Positions 16,447-24,241 of a stretch of 64,000 nucleotides of DNA are shown here, piece by piece (within the stretch, counting starts at the first letter, position 1; each line of letters begins with the position of its first letter). Both the position numbers and the translations under genes were made by a program. This stretch comes from Streptomyces cyaneogriseus subsp. noncyanogenus (lineage in GTDB: Bacteria; Actinomycetota; Actinomycetes; Streptomycetales; Streptomycetaceae), in the NCBI RefSeq assembly GCF_000931445.1, contig NZ_CP010849.1:5456001-5520000 (forward strand). The letters are read 5' to 3'. Under the pieces are notes generated by a model. The model searched no databases. It was given only the letters and a program-made list of their open reading frames with translations, and had not been told where the DNA came from.

Positions 16447-18678
16447 ATGCCCCGGAGCCGCCCGATCGATCCGTCACTGAGCGGAATCGACCGTTCACTG
16501 GTTGGCTCCGGTGGTCCAGCGGCGCGCGGTCAGCATTCGATGATGTTGACCGCGAGCCCGCCCCGCGCCGTCTCCTTGTACTTCACCGACATGGGGGCAC
16601 CCTGCTCGACCATCCCCTTGACCTGCGGATTCGAGGGAATTTTCCTGATCCGATCCGCCACCGAGGACTTCGTCTACGACCCGGTCGGCAATCTCACCAA
16701 GACCCGCGGCTTCGCCTACACCTATGACGCCGCGGGGCAGATGCTGACCCGCAAGTACTCCGACGGCAACACCATCTCGTACACCTACGACAACGACGGC
16801 CGTACCTCCACAATGACGGCCGACGGCAAGACCACCACCTACACATGGGACGCCGCCGGCAACCTCACCAAGTCGGCACTGCCCAACACCGAGACCGAGG
16901 AACGCGCCCACGACCGAGCGGGCCGTCTGACGGCCGTCACTTCCTCCAAGGCCGGCACGGCGGTCACCAAGACCGCCCTTACTCTGTCCGCCGCCGGGCT
17001 GCCCACCCGCGTCGACGTCACCCGGGCCGGTGTGGGTACCGGCGGCTACGACCTGACCTACGACACGGCGGGCCGCCTCACCTCTGGCTGTCTCCCGCAG
17101 CCCTGGGTCACCGGCTGCGCCCCCGGCCGCACCACGTCCTACACCTACGACAAGGTCGGCAACCGTCTGTCCTCCACCCTCGGAGCCACCGCGACCAGCT
17201 ACACCTACGACGCGGCCGACCAGCTCACCTCGACCACGACCGGCAACACGACCAGCGCCTACGAGTACGACGCGGACGGGAACCAGAGCAAGGCAGGCGC
17301 CGACACCTACGCCTACAACCTGGCCGGGCGAATCTCTGCCGCCACCGTCGCGGGCGCGAGCTACACCTACGACCACGATGCCAGCGGCAACCAGGTCGCC
17401 ACCGCCCAGAACGGCACGGTGACCAACCGCACTCAGTGGGACCCCAACGCGCCGCTACCGATTCTGGCCACGGAGTACGACAGCGCGTGGGCCATCAAGC
17501 AGTCCTACCGCTATGACCCGCTGGGCCAGCCGGCTGCCACGAAGACCGGCTCCGGCGCCGTCTTCTACTACCACCACGACACTCAAGGCTCCCCGGTCGA
17601 CGTCACCAGCAGCACCGGCACACTCCACCAGCGCTGGGCCTACGACCAGTTCGGCACCCGTGTCCTCAACACCACGACTGGCGGCGCCCCCGCGAGCACA
17701 CCGTCCTACACCGGCGCCCGCTACGAGGCCAGCACCGGCAACCTGGACCTGCACGCCCGCCAGTACAACCCCACCACCGGCCGCTTCACCAGCCCCGATC
17801 CCGTGACCCGCGGCCAGTCGACCCCGTCCGTTTCGGCCTATGCCTACGCGGACAACGTTCCCACGCTACTCACCGACCGCAGCGGCCTGACCCCCGACGA
17901 CCCCAACAACGACCGTGTGGACAGTCTGGGCGAAGGCCTGAAGATTTTTGGCGACGGCTTCATCGACGGGTTGAAAATGCCCTTCGAATTCCTCGGCGAC
18001 GCCTACGACGGCGTAACCGGCCAGAACGGCGGAGCCGGAGCCTTCGTCGACAAGTACCTCCCCATCCGCCCCGCCTACCGCCTCTACCGCGCCGAGTACA
18101 TGCTCCGCCAGCAGGGCTGCGACGCACTGGCGGACACCTATGCCGAGGCAGCGGAGGAACTGACTCAGCAGATCGCCCTGGTCGGGATCGGCGGCCTCAC
18201 GGGATGGCGGAGGGCGGCAGTCGATCCAAGCGGTGGCCGCTACTACGGGGCGCCTAGTTCAACACGCTTCGGACTCCCTTACTACACACCTGAGACTCCG
18301 TCCTCAAAGCAACGCATCAATCCCGAGGGCGGCGAGATGAACTGTGGCCTGTGCGCTACTGCGGGGGATGACCTCATGGCCGGCCGCAACCCCAACTCGG
18401 TCCCCGGGGCCGATCGCCCCATGACCAGGCCGGAGGTATCTGCAGTAACCGGCATTCCATTCCGGAAAGTCGGTGGCTTGAACGTCATCGTCAGCGACAT
18501 GCTGAGCTGGGGTCCGGGCGCACGGGCCATCGTGGGAGCTTTTCCGAGACGTGGAATCGGACACTACTTCAACGTCGTCAACATCGACGGCAGGGTAGTG
18601 TTCCTGGACTTCCAGCAGGGCAGAGCCGAACCGGCGAAGCCTCACTATCGCGACTACTACATCATGAGGACCAACTGA
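16447..18678 (+). CDS. 5'-truncated Rhs/YD-repeat protein with C-terminal papain-fold toxin domain
   Basis: The open frame is 743 codons, but the first ~72 are antisense to the serine dehydratase remnant. Rhs homology starts near 16665 (EDFVYDPVGNL) with no credible start, so the gene has lost its signal peptide and most of its shell. About eight YD repeats (YTYDAAGQ-like) follow. Then comes the Rhs core, ending YTGARYEASTGNLDLHARQY and GRFTSPDP. A variable region begins after TDRSGL (~482). Its last ~115 residues resemble the papain-fold toxin/glutamine deamidase family (Tox-PL): NCGLCATAGDDLMAG (Cys 633 and 636), His 706 in GHYFNVVN, and VFLDFQQG. That family cleaves or deamidates target proteins. 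GC falls in the toxin part, as usual for exchanged tips. The immunity gene starts 2 bases after the stop. Confidence 0.8.
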   Translation: MPRSRPIDPSLSGIDRSLVGSGGPAARGQHSMMLTASPPRAVSLYFTDMGAPCSTIPLTCGFEGIFLIRSATEDFVYDPVGNLTKTRGFAYTYDAAGQMLTRKYSDGNTISYTYDNDGRTSTMTADGKTTTYTWDAAGNLTKSALPNTETEERAHDRAGRLTAVTSSKAGTAVTKTALTLSAAGLPTRVDVTRAGVGTGGYDLTYDTAGRLTSGCLPQPWVTGCAPGRTTSYTYDKVGNRLSSTLGATATSYTYDAADQLTSTTTGNTTSAYEYDADGNQSKAGADTYAYNLAGRISAATVAGASYTYDHDASGNQVATAQNGTVTNRTQWDPNAPLPILATEYDSAWAIKQSYRYDPLGQPAATKTGSGAVFYYHHDTQGSPVDVTSSTGTLHQRWAYDQFGTRVLNTTTGGAPASTPSYTGARYEASTGNLDLHARQYNPTTGRFTSPDPVTRGQSTPSVSAYAYADNVPTLLTDRSGLTPDDPNNDRVDSLGEGLKIFGDGFIDGLKMPFEFLGDAYDGVTGQNGGAGAFVDKYLPIRPAYRLYRAEYMLRQQGCDALADTYAEAAEELTQQIALVGIGGLTGWRRAAVDPSGGRYYGAPSSTRFGLPYYTPETPSSKQRINPEGGEMNCGLCATAGDDLMAGRNPNSVPGADRPMTRPEVSAVTGIPFRKVGGLNVIVSDMLSWGPGARAIVGAFPRRGIGHYFNVVNIDGRVVFLDFQQGRAEPAKPHYRDYYIMRTN
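16530..16620 (-). pseudogene. Remnant of the 3' end of a serine dehydratase gene
   Basis: On the minus strand this stretch encodes ~29 residues ending MSVKYKETARGGLAVNIIEC, followed by TGA. These twenty residues are identical to the C-terminus of the intact SdaA at 19405, while the preceding VKGMVEQGAP matches only partly (IKTMKETGAD). The last Glu codon is GAA instead of GAG and the stop is TGA instead of TAG. The Rhs fragment begins ~45 bases further in. It is either the displaced original sdaA end after an insertion or the last trace of a second sda copy. Confidence 0.85.
16532..16593 (+). repeat. 62-bp direct repeat, left copy (sdaA 3' end)
   Basis: These 62 bases match 19407-19468 in the same orientation at 61 of 62 positions; the difference is T16536 against C19411. 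They cover the last 20 codons of sdaA (antisense). Similarity drops sharply on the interior side. The pair brackets the Rhs toxin-immunity cassette. Confidence 0.95.
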
Positions 18679-18679
18679 G

Positions 18680-18961
18680 ATGCTCAACCGTAACGAAGCC
18701 GAGCGCGCGGCCGCCAACTTCCTGGCGGAAGCGAGCAAGACCTGGGGCGCCTCGTCCAACGTGCGGATCGACCACGAGTGCTGCTTCACGGACCAAGGTC
18801 AGTTCATCGCCCCATACAACCACGTCGAATTCCTCGACCACGGTCGTGAGGAAATGCAGCTCGGCGGTAACCTGCCGGTTGCTGTCGATTTGAGCACCGG
18901 TGCCTGCCGCTTCATCACGCTAGCGGAGGCGGACGACTTCATGGCGCGCGATCTGCTTTAG
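18680..18961 (+). CDS. Immunity protein for the Rhs toxin (Imm35-like)
   Basis: The protein has 93 residues and starts one base after the toxin stop, the standard layout of a polymorphic toxin and its immunity gene. It would bind and neutralise the adjacent papain-fold toxin in the cytoplasm. The central FTDQGQFIAPYNHVEFLD and LGGNLPVAVDLSTGACRFI resemble the Imm35/YrhB-type fold, in which GNxPxxVDxxTG is the recognisable stretch. Family assignment is by eye. It has no signal peptide or membrane segment. A hairpin 18 bases after the stop ends the unit. That both genes of this tip pair remain intact although the Rhs shell is truncated suggests selection to keep immunity, or a stored tip for recombination. 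Confidence 0.8.
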   Translation: MLNRNEAERAAANFLAEASKTWGASSNVRIDHECCFTDQGQFIAPYNHVEFLDHGREEMQLGGNLPVAVDLSTGACRFITLAEADDFMARDLL

Positions 18962-18978
18962 CTCATCGCAAGATGACT

Positions 18979-19018
18979 GGGCGGTGGCCTACGGCATGTT
19001 ATGCGCAGGCCTCCGCCC
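18979..19018 (+). terminator. Hairpin after the immunity gene
   Basis: A 12-bp stem with one mismatch (18979-18990 with 19007-19018) and a short inner GCAT/ATGC stem lie 18 bases after the immunity stop. It is probably the terminator of the toxin-immunity unit. Confidence 0.65.
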
Positions 19019-19404
19019 ACACTATCGCCCGAAAATCCGGCCGGATGCGACGAAATCGAGTACACGGCGCCGAAACTCGTTCGGATACTGCGGGGCATGA
19101 CGGGCCTGCAAAGACTGCTGAACGGTCAATTCTCCAGCAACCCGGCTGCATCAGACTCGGAACAGGCCAACTCACTGTCGCGGGCCGATGTCAATCGGTG
19201 AGCATTTTCAGCGCCGACGCTCCAGGTGAGGAAGGCGGCGTCGTTGACGAAAGGCGAATCGGGCCGCACCGGGCTCAACGGAATATCCGCCAGGACTTCA
19301 GCCTTGCGACGCTTCATTCCACCGGTGCCCGCGCTGCTGACAGAGTTTCAGGGGAGGCCCTGACGGCGCTGAAAGACACGAACGCACTGGTCAGGCCTGT
19401 TCCC
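19019..19404. other. Gene-free spacer between the toxin cassette and sdaA
   Basis: These 386 bases are less GC-rich than the surrounding genes and contain only short open frames with no recognisable product. No integrase, transposase remnant, tRNA or terminal inverted repeat was found by eye. It may be decayed mobile DNA. Confidence 0.6.
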
Positions 19405-20772
19405 CTAGCACTCGATGATGTTGACCGCGAGCCCGCCCCGCGCCGTCTCCTTGTACTTCACCGACATGTCGGCGCCGGTTTCCTTCATGGTCTTGATGAC
19501 CTTGTCCAGCGACACCTTGTGGGTGCCGTCGCCGCGCATCGCCATCCGTGCCGCCGTGACCGCCTTGACCGCGGCCATGCCGTTGCGCTCGATGCACGGG
19601 ATCTGGACCAGACCGCCGACCGGGTCGCAGGTCAGGCCGAGATTGTGCTCCATGCCGATCTCGGCGGCGTTCTCCACCTGCTCGGGGCTGCCGCCCAGCA
19701 CCTCGGCCAGCGCCCCCGCCGCCATCGAGCAGGCCGAGCCGACCTCGCCCTGGCAGCCGACCTCGGCACCGGAGATGGAGGCGTTCTCCTTGAAGAGCAT
19801 GCCGATGGCGCCGGCGGCCAGCAGGAAGCGGACCACGCCCTCCTCGTCCGCGCCGGGCACGAAGTTCATGTAGTAGTGCAGGACCGCCGGGATGATGCCG
19901 GCCGCCCCGTTGGTCGGGGCGGTGACGACCCGGCCGCCCGCCGCGTTCTCCTCGTTGACCGCCATCGCGTAGAGGGTGATCCACTCCATCGCGAGGGCCT
20001 GGGGGTCGCCCTCCGAGCGCAGCTTGCGCGCGGTGTTCGCGGCCCGGCGGCGCACCTTCAGACCGCCCGGCAGGATGCCCTCGCGGGACATGCCGCGGTC
20101 CACGCACTGGCGCATCACCCGCCAGATCTCCAGCAGGCCGGCGCGGATCTCCTCCTCGGTGCGCCAGGCGCGCTCGTTCTCCAGCATCAGGGCGGAGATG
20201 GACAGGCCCGTCTCCCGCGTCAGGCGCAGCAGCTCGTCGCCCGTGCGGAAGGGGTACTTCAGGACCGTGTCGTCCAGCTTGATGCGGTCCGCGCCCACCG
20301 CGTCCTCGTCGACGACGAAGCCGCCGCCCACCGAGTAGTACGTCTTGGCCAGCAGCTCGGTCCCGGAGGCGTCGTACGCCCACAGGGTCATGCCGTTGGC
20401 GTGGTAGGGGAGGGCCTTGCGGCGGTGCAGGATCATGTCCGCGTCGAAGTCGAAGGCGATCTCCCGCTCCCCGAGGAGGTTCAGACGGCCGCCGGCCTTG
20501 ATCGCCTCCACCCGCTCGTCGGCCGTCTCCACGTCCACCGTGCGCGGCGAGTCGCCCTCCAGGCCGAGCAGCACCGCCTTGGGCGTGCCGTGGCCGTGGC
20601 CGGTCGCGCCCAGCGAGCCGTACAGCTCCGCGCGCACGGTGGCGACGGAGTCCGTCAGGCCCTCGTTGCGCAGCCGCCGGGCGAACATGCGCGCCGCGCG
20701 CATCGGGCCGACCGTGTGGGAGCTGGACGGGCCGATGCCGATCGAGAACAGGTCGAAGACCGAGATGGCCAC
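19405..20772 (-). CDS. sdaA: L-serine dehydratase (serine deaminase), single-chain [4Fe-4S] type
   Basis: The protein has 455 residues, the usual length of the one-polypeptide iron-sulfur serine dehydratase, which converts L-serine to pyruvate and ammonia. SISVFDLF-type start and GPSSSHTVGP (~14-23) are diagnostic of the beta domain. The cluster-binding Cys residues are visible in GAEVGCQGEVG (~345) and LTCDPVGGLVQIPCIERN (~386 and ~397). The GTG at 20772 has GAGGAG 5 bases upstream. It is read after glyA in the leftward serine/glycine group, so surplus serine made by GlyA can be drained to pyruvate. Its last 20 codons are duplicated at 16532-16593, so its own 3' end may derive from the inserted cassette. 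Confidence 0.97.
   Translation of the reverse strand: MAISVFDLFSIGIGPSSSHTVGPMRAARMFARRLRNEGLTDSVATVRAELYGSLGATGHGHGTPKAVLLGLEGDSPRTVDVETADERVEAIKAGGRLNLLGEREIAFDFDADMILHRRKALPYHANGMTLWAYDASGTELLAKTYYSVGGGFVVDEDAVGADRIKLDDTVLKYPFRTGDELLRLTRETGLSISALMLENERAWRTEEEIRAGLLEIWRVMRQCVDRGMSREGILPGGLKVRRRAANTARKLRSEGDPQALAMEWITLYAMAVNEENAAGGRVVTAPTNGAAGIIPAVLHYYMNFVPGADEEGVVRFLLAAGAIGMLFKENASISGAEVGCQGEVGSACSMAAGALAEVLGGSPEQVENAAEIGMEHNLGLTCDPVGGLVQIPCIERNGMAAVKAVTAARMAMRGDGTHKVSLDKVIKTMKETGADMSVKYKETARGGLAVNIIEC
19407..19468 (+). repeat. 62-bp direct repeat, right copy (intact sdaA 3' end)
   Basis: This is the partner of 16532-16593. It includes the sdaA stop (TAG on the minus strand) and its last 20 codons. 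With the left copy it bounds a ~2.8-kb segment carrying the truncated Rhs gene and the immunity gene. Confidence 0.95.
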
Positions 20773-20878
20773 GGGGACTCCTCAAGACGGGGGTGGTGCA
20801 GAGGGGGGGCGGGCGCCGCGCCCGCTTGTGGCGGGCCCGGCGCCCCGGGGCCGGAGGGGGTCCGGCCCCTTCGCCGGT

Positions 20879-22141
20879 CTACTTGTCCAGGCCGGCGTAG
20901 AGCGGGTGCTTGTCGGCCAGGGCCTTGACCCGGGCGCCCAGCGCCGCGGCGTCGTAGGACGGCATGAGCGCCTCGGCGATCACGTCCGCGACCTCGGCGA
21001 AGTCCTCGGCCGTGAAACCGCGGGTGGCCAGCGCCGGGGTGCCGATCCGCAGACCCGAGGTGACCATCGGCGGCCGGGGGTCGTTCGGGACGGCGTTCCG
21101 GTTGACCGTGATGCCGATCTCGTGGAGGCGGTCCTCGGCCTGCCGGCCGTCCAGCTCGGAGTCGCGCAGGTCGACCAGGACCAGATGGACGTCCGTGCCG
21201 CCGGTCAGCACCGAGACGCCCGCCGCCTTCACGTCGTCCCGCACCAGGCGCTCGGCCAGGATGCGGGCGCCCTCCAGCGTACGACGCTGCCGCTCCCTGA
21301 AGTCCTCGCTCGCCGCCACCTTGAAGGCGACCGCCTTGGCGGCGATCACATGCTCCAGCGGGCCACCCTGCTGACCGGGGAAGACGGCGGAGTTGATCTT
21401 CTTGGCGAGCTCGGCCGTGGAGAGGATCACACCGCCGCGCGGGCCGCCCAGCGTCTTGTGGGTGGTGGTGGTGACCACATGGGCGTGCGGGACCGGGTTG
21501 GGGTGCAGCCCGGCCGCCACCAGACCGGCGAAGTGCGCCATGTCGACCATCAGGTGGGCGCCGACCTCGTCGGCGACCGCGCGGAACGCGGCGAAGTCCA
21601 GCTGGCGGGGGTAGGCCGACCAGCCCGCCACGATCAGCTTGGGCCGGTGCTCCCGTGCCAGCCGCTCGACCTCGGCCATGTCGACCAGGCCGTCGTCGCC
21701 GACGTGGTAGGCGACGACGTCGTACAGCTTGCCGGAGAAGTTGATCTTCATGCCGTGGGTCAGGTGCCCGCCGTGGGCGAGGTTCAGACCCATGATCGTG
21801 TCGCCCGGCTGGAGCAGCGCGAACATCGCGGCGGCGTTGGCCTGGGCGCCCGAGTGCGGCTGCACGTTGGCGTGCTCCGCGCCGAACAGCGCCTTGACGC
21901 GGTCGATGGCGATCTGCTCGACCACGTCGACGTGCTCGCAGCCGCCGTAGTAGCGGCGGCCGGGGTAGCCCTCGGCGTACTTGTTGGTCAGGACCGAGCC
22001 CTGCGCCTCCATGACCGCGAGCGGGGCGAAGTTCTCCGAGGCGATCATCTCGAGGGTGGACTGCTGGCGGTGCAGCTCGGCGTCGACCGCGGCGGCGACG
22101 TCGGGGTCGAGCTCGTGCAGGGGGGTGTTCAGAAGCGACAT
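20879..22141 (-). CDS. glyA: Serine hydroxymethyltransferase
   Basis: The protein has 420 residues and is a PLP enzyme that interconverts serine and glycine with tetrahydrofolate, the main source of one-carbon units. It shows MIASENFAP (~33), YAEGYPGRRYYGG (~58), HSGAQANAA and the PLP-lysine loop VTTTTHKTLGGPRGG (~230). The ATG at 22141 has GAGGGG 11 bases upstream; an in-frame GTG at 22150 has that sequence too close to be used. It follows gcvH by 15 bases and precedes sdaA. With the glycine cleavage genes it lets the cell turn excess glycine into serine and methylene-THF, probably under the glycine riboswitch upstream of gcvT. Confidence 0.97.
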   Translation of the reverse strand: MSLLNTPLHELDPDVAAAVDAELHRQQSTLEMIASENFAPLAVMEAQGSVLTNKYAEGYPGRRYYGGCEHVDVVEQIAIDRVKALFGAEHANVQPHSGAQANAAAMFALLQPGDTIMGLNLAHGGHLTHGMKINFSGKLYDVVAYHVGDDGLVDMAEVERLAREHRPKLIVAGWSAYPRQLDFAAFRAVADEVGAHLMVDMAHFAGLVAAGLHPNPVPHAHVVTTTTHKTLGGPRGGVILSTAELAKKINSAVFPGQQGGPLEHVIAAKAVAFKVAASEDFRERQRRTLEGARILAERLVRDDVKAAGVSVLTGGTDVHLVLVDLRDSELDGRQAEDRLHEIGITVNRNAVPNDPRPPMVTSGLRIGTPALATRGFTAEDFAEVADVIAEALMPSYDAAALGARVKALADKHPLYAGLDK

Positions 22142-22156
22142 GCGGTCCACGACCCC

Positions 22157-22534
22157 TCAGCCGGCGACGAAGGCGGTGTACTCGTCCGCGGAGAGCAGGT
22201 CGGCCGGCTCCTCGGCGACGCGCACCTTGAACAGCCAGCCGCCCTCGAAGGGCGCGGAGTTCACCAGCGACGGGTCGTTGACGACGTCCTCGTTGATCTC
22301 GGTGACCTCACCGGAGACGGGGGAGTACAGGTCCGACACCGACTTGGTCGACTCCAGCTCGCCGCAGGTCTCACCCGCGGAGACGGTGTCGCCGACCTCG
22401 GGGAGCTGGACGAACACGACGTCACCGAGCGCGTTGGCCGCGTGCTCCGTGATGCCGACCGTCGAGACGCCGTCCTCGGCGGCCGACAGCCACTCGTGCT
22501 CCTTGCTGTAGCGCAGCTTCTGGGGGTTGCTCAT
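22157..22534 (-). CDS. gcvH: Glycine cleavage system H protein
   Basis: The protein has 125 residues and is the lipoyl carrier that shuttles the aminomethyl group between the P, T and L proteins of the glycine cleavage complex. The lipoylated Lys is visible in ELESTKSVSDLYSP (~64), and the C-terminal hammerhead fold ends in GGWLFKV. It lies between gcvT and glyA in the leftward group, about 115 bases after the gcvT stop. The P-protein gene (gcvP) is not in this window; in Streptomyces it is usually elsewhere. Confidence 0.97.
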   Translation of the reverse strand: MSNPQKLRYSKEHEWLSAAEDGVSTVGITEHAANALGDVVFVQLPEVGDTVSAGETCGELESTKSVSDLYSPVSGEVTEINEDVVNDPSLVNSAPFEGGWLFKVRVAEEPADLLSADEYTAFVAG

Positions 22535-22648
22535 GGCCTGAATTCTCCTGTACGCGGGGGACTGCTGGTGACGGGGGGACTACTGGAACCGCTGTGACCA
22601 GCGGAAATGTGCGCGGTGTCACGCGTGGCGGACGGCACCGCCCGGTGG

Positions 22649-23782
22649 CTACTTCTGGCGCTTGTAGAACGGCAGCGCCACGACCTCGTACGGCTCGTGG
22701 GTGCCCCGGATGTCCACGCCGACGCCCGGGGTGCCCGGCGCCGCGTGCGCCGCGTCGACGTACGCCATCGCGATCGGCTTGCCCAGCGTCGGGGAGGGCG
22801 CGCCGGAGGTGACCTCGCCGATCACGGCGTCGCCGGCGACGACCGCGTACCCCGCGCGCGGCACCCGGCGGCCCTGGGCGACCAGGCCGACCAGGACGCG
22901 CGGCGGGTTCTGCTCGGCGCGCGCGGCGGCCTGGCGCAGGGCCTCGCGCCCGACGAAGTCGCCCTCCTTGTCGAACTTGACCACCCGGCCGAGCCCGGCG
23001 TCGAACGGCGTCAGGGCGGTGGTCAGCTCGTGCCCGTACAGCGGCATGCCCGCCTCCAGGCGCAGGGTGTCCCGGCAGGACAGGCCGCACGGGACCAGAC
23101 CGGCGTCCTGGCCCGCCTCGGTCAGCGCCTGCCACAGCCCGGCGGCGTGCTCGGGCTTCACGAACAGCTCGAAGCCGTCCTCACCGGTGTAGCCGGTGCG
23201 CGCGATCAGGGCGGGCACGCCCGCGACCGTGCCGGGCAGACCGGCGTAGTACTTCAGCCCGTCCAGGTCGGCGTCGGTGAGGCTCGCCAGGATGCCCGGG
23301 GACTGCGGCCCCTGGACCGCGAGGAGGGCGTAGGCGTCCCGGTCGTCGCGCACCTCGGCGTCGAAACCGGCGGCGCGCTCGGTCAGCGCGTCCAGCACCA
23401 CCTGGGCGTTGGAGGCGTTGGCGACCACCATGAACTCGCTCTCGGCGAGCCGGTAGACGATCAGGTCGTCCAGGATGCCGCCGTCCTCGCGGCAGACCAT
23501 GGTGTAGCGGGCGCGGCCCGGCTTGACGGCCCCGATGTTGCCGACCAGGGCGTAGTCCAGCAGCGCGGCGGCCTGCGGGCCGGTCACGGTGATCTCACCC
23601 ATGTGCGACAGGTCGAAGAGGCCGGCCCGGGTGCGCACGGCGGTGTGCTCGTCGCGCTCGGAGCCGTAGCGCAGGGGCATGTCCCAGCCGGCGAAGTCGG
23701 TCATCGTCGCACCCAGCGCGCGGTGGACCGCGTCGAGCGCGGTGCGGCGCAGGGGGGACACAGAGGAATCGGTACTGCTCAT
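22649..23782 (-). CDS. gcvT: Glycine cleavage system T protein (aminomethyltransferase)
   Basis: The protein has 377 residues and transfers the methylene group from the H-protein lipoyl arm to tetrahydrofolate, releasing ammonia. Family segments are FAGWDMPLRYGS (~31), LFDLSHMGEITV with the conserved Asp (~55), RTGYTGEDGFELF (~190) and LGRVVKFDKEGDFVGREAL (~262). The frame is open upstream to 23863, but that part is riboswitch leader. The ATG at 23782 has GGGAG about 11 bases before it and fits the family length. It is the first gene after the tandem glycine riboswitch and therefore the direct target of glycine induction. Confidence 0.96.
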   Translation of the reverse strand: MSSTDSSVSPLRRTALDAVHRALGATMTDFAGWDMPLRYGSERDEHTAVRTRAGLFDLSHMGEITVTGPQAAALLDYALVGNIGAVKPGRARYTMVCREDGGILDDLIVYRLAESEFMVVANASNAQVVLDALTERAAGFDAEVRDDRDAYALLAVQGPQSPGILASLTDADLDGLKYYAGLPGTVAGVPALIARTGYTGEDGFELFVKPEHAAGLWQALTEAGQDAGLVPCGLSCRDTLRLEAGMPLYGHELTTALTPFDAGLGRVVKFDKEGDFVGREALRQAAARAEQNPPRVLVGLVAQGRRVPRAGYAVVAGDAVIGEVTSGAPSPTLGKPIAMAYVDAAHAAPGTPGVGVDIRGTHEPYEVVALPFYKRQK

Positions 23783-23854
23783 CGGTCGGTCGTCTCCCAG
23801 GGCGATGGGCCCCCCGCGCGAGCGAAGCCGGGCGTGGGGGAGGGCGAGGAAGGT

Positions 23855-24056
23855 CCTCCCCATCTGTCATCGGAACCTGAGAGGTTCGCCATGACACCCG
23901 CGCGCGGCGGCGACCATGGCTTGCACCTTGGGTGGAGCCGCTGGGACAGCGGCCCGCTTTTCAGATGTGCCTCGCCCGCGCGGTAACGGGGCCTGAGAGA
24001 TTCAAGGGAGGGACTTGCTCCTTCGGCGCCCCAGCGTGGCTGGGAACTCTCCCGCG
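23855..24056 (-). promoter_or_regulatory. Tandem glycine riboswitch upstream of gcvT
   Basis: Read on the minus strand, two aptamers are recognisable. The first runs from about 24056 (GGGAGAGTTCC) through GCGCCGAAGGAGCAA to GAATCTCTCAGGCCCC. The second runs from about 23985 through CACCCAAGGTGCAAGCC and GCGAACCTCTCAGGTTCCG to about 23855. These are conserved cores of the glycine riboswitch, which binds glycine and turns on glycine cleavage genes. It ends ~70 bases before the gcvT start. Upstream, 24061-24241 holds its promoter region and that of the divergent P-loop gene; I could not place -10/-35 boxes with confidence. Confidence 0.95.
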
Positions 24057-24241
24057 CGGATTCAAACGGCCGGTATGCAGTTGGCGCGCACATCATTGCA
24101 CGCCTCGCCCGATCACGGCAGGCCGCCATCTGTAACCGGCCTGTGGCACTACGCGCACGAAATTGCGAGAACCGGTGATTACCTTCTCTTTACACTCGAG
24201 GGGGAGGGAACTCGTGAACCGCCCCAGGGGAGACGATCACG

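Noticed and set aside
16447..16664. Start of the Rhs open frame at 16447, which has a GGGAG sequence before it
   Set aside because: These codons are antisense to the sda remnant and show no Rhs similarity, so they are an accidental fusion rather than the original N-terminus.
19126..19317. 63-codon minus-strand frame in the spacer beyond the toxin cassette
   Set aside because: No homologue recognised, no ribosome-binding sequence and no coding bias; it may be decayed mobile DNA.
18962..19404. tRNA gene or integrase expected near an attachment-like repeat
   Set aside because: I found no cloverleaf, no CCA end and no recombinase motif by eye, so the integration model rests on the repeats and the cargo only.
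19391..20785. Second long minus-strand frame overlapping sdaA
   Set aside because: It is a frame-shifted shadow of sdaA; the sdaA frame carries the Fe-S cysteines and the GPSSSHTVGP motif.
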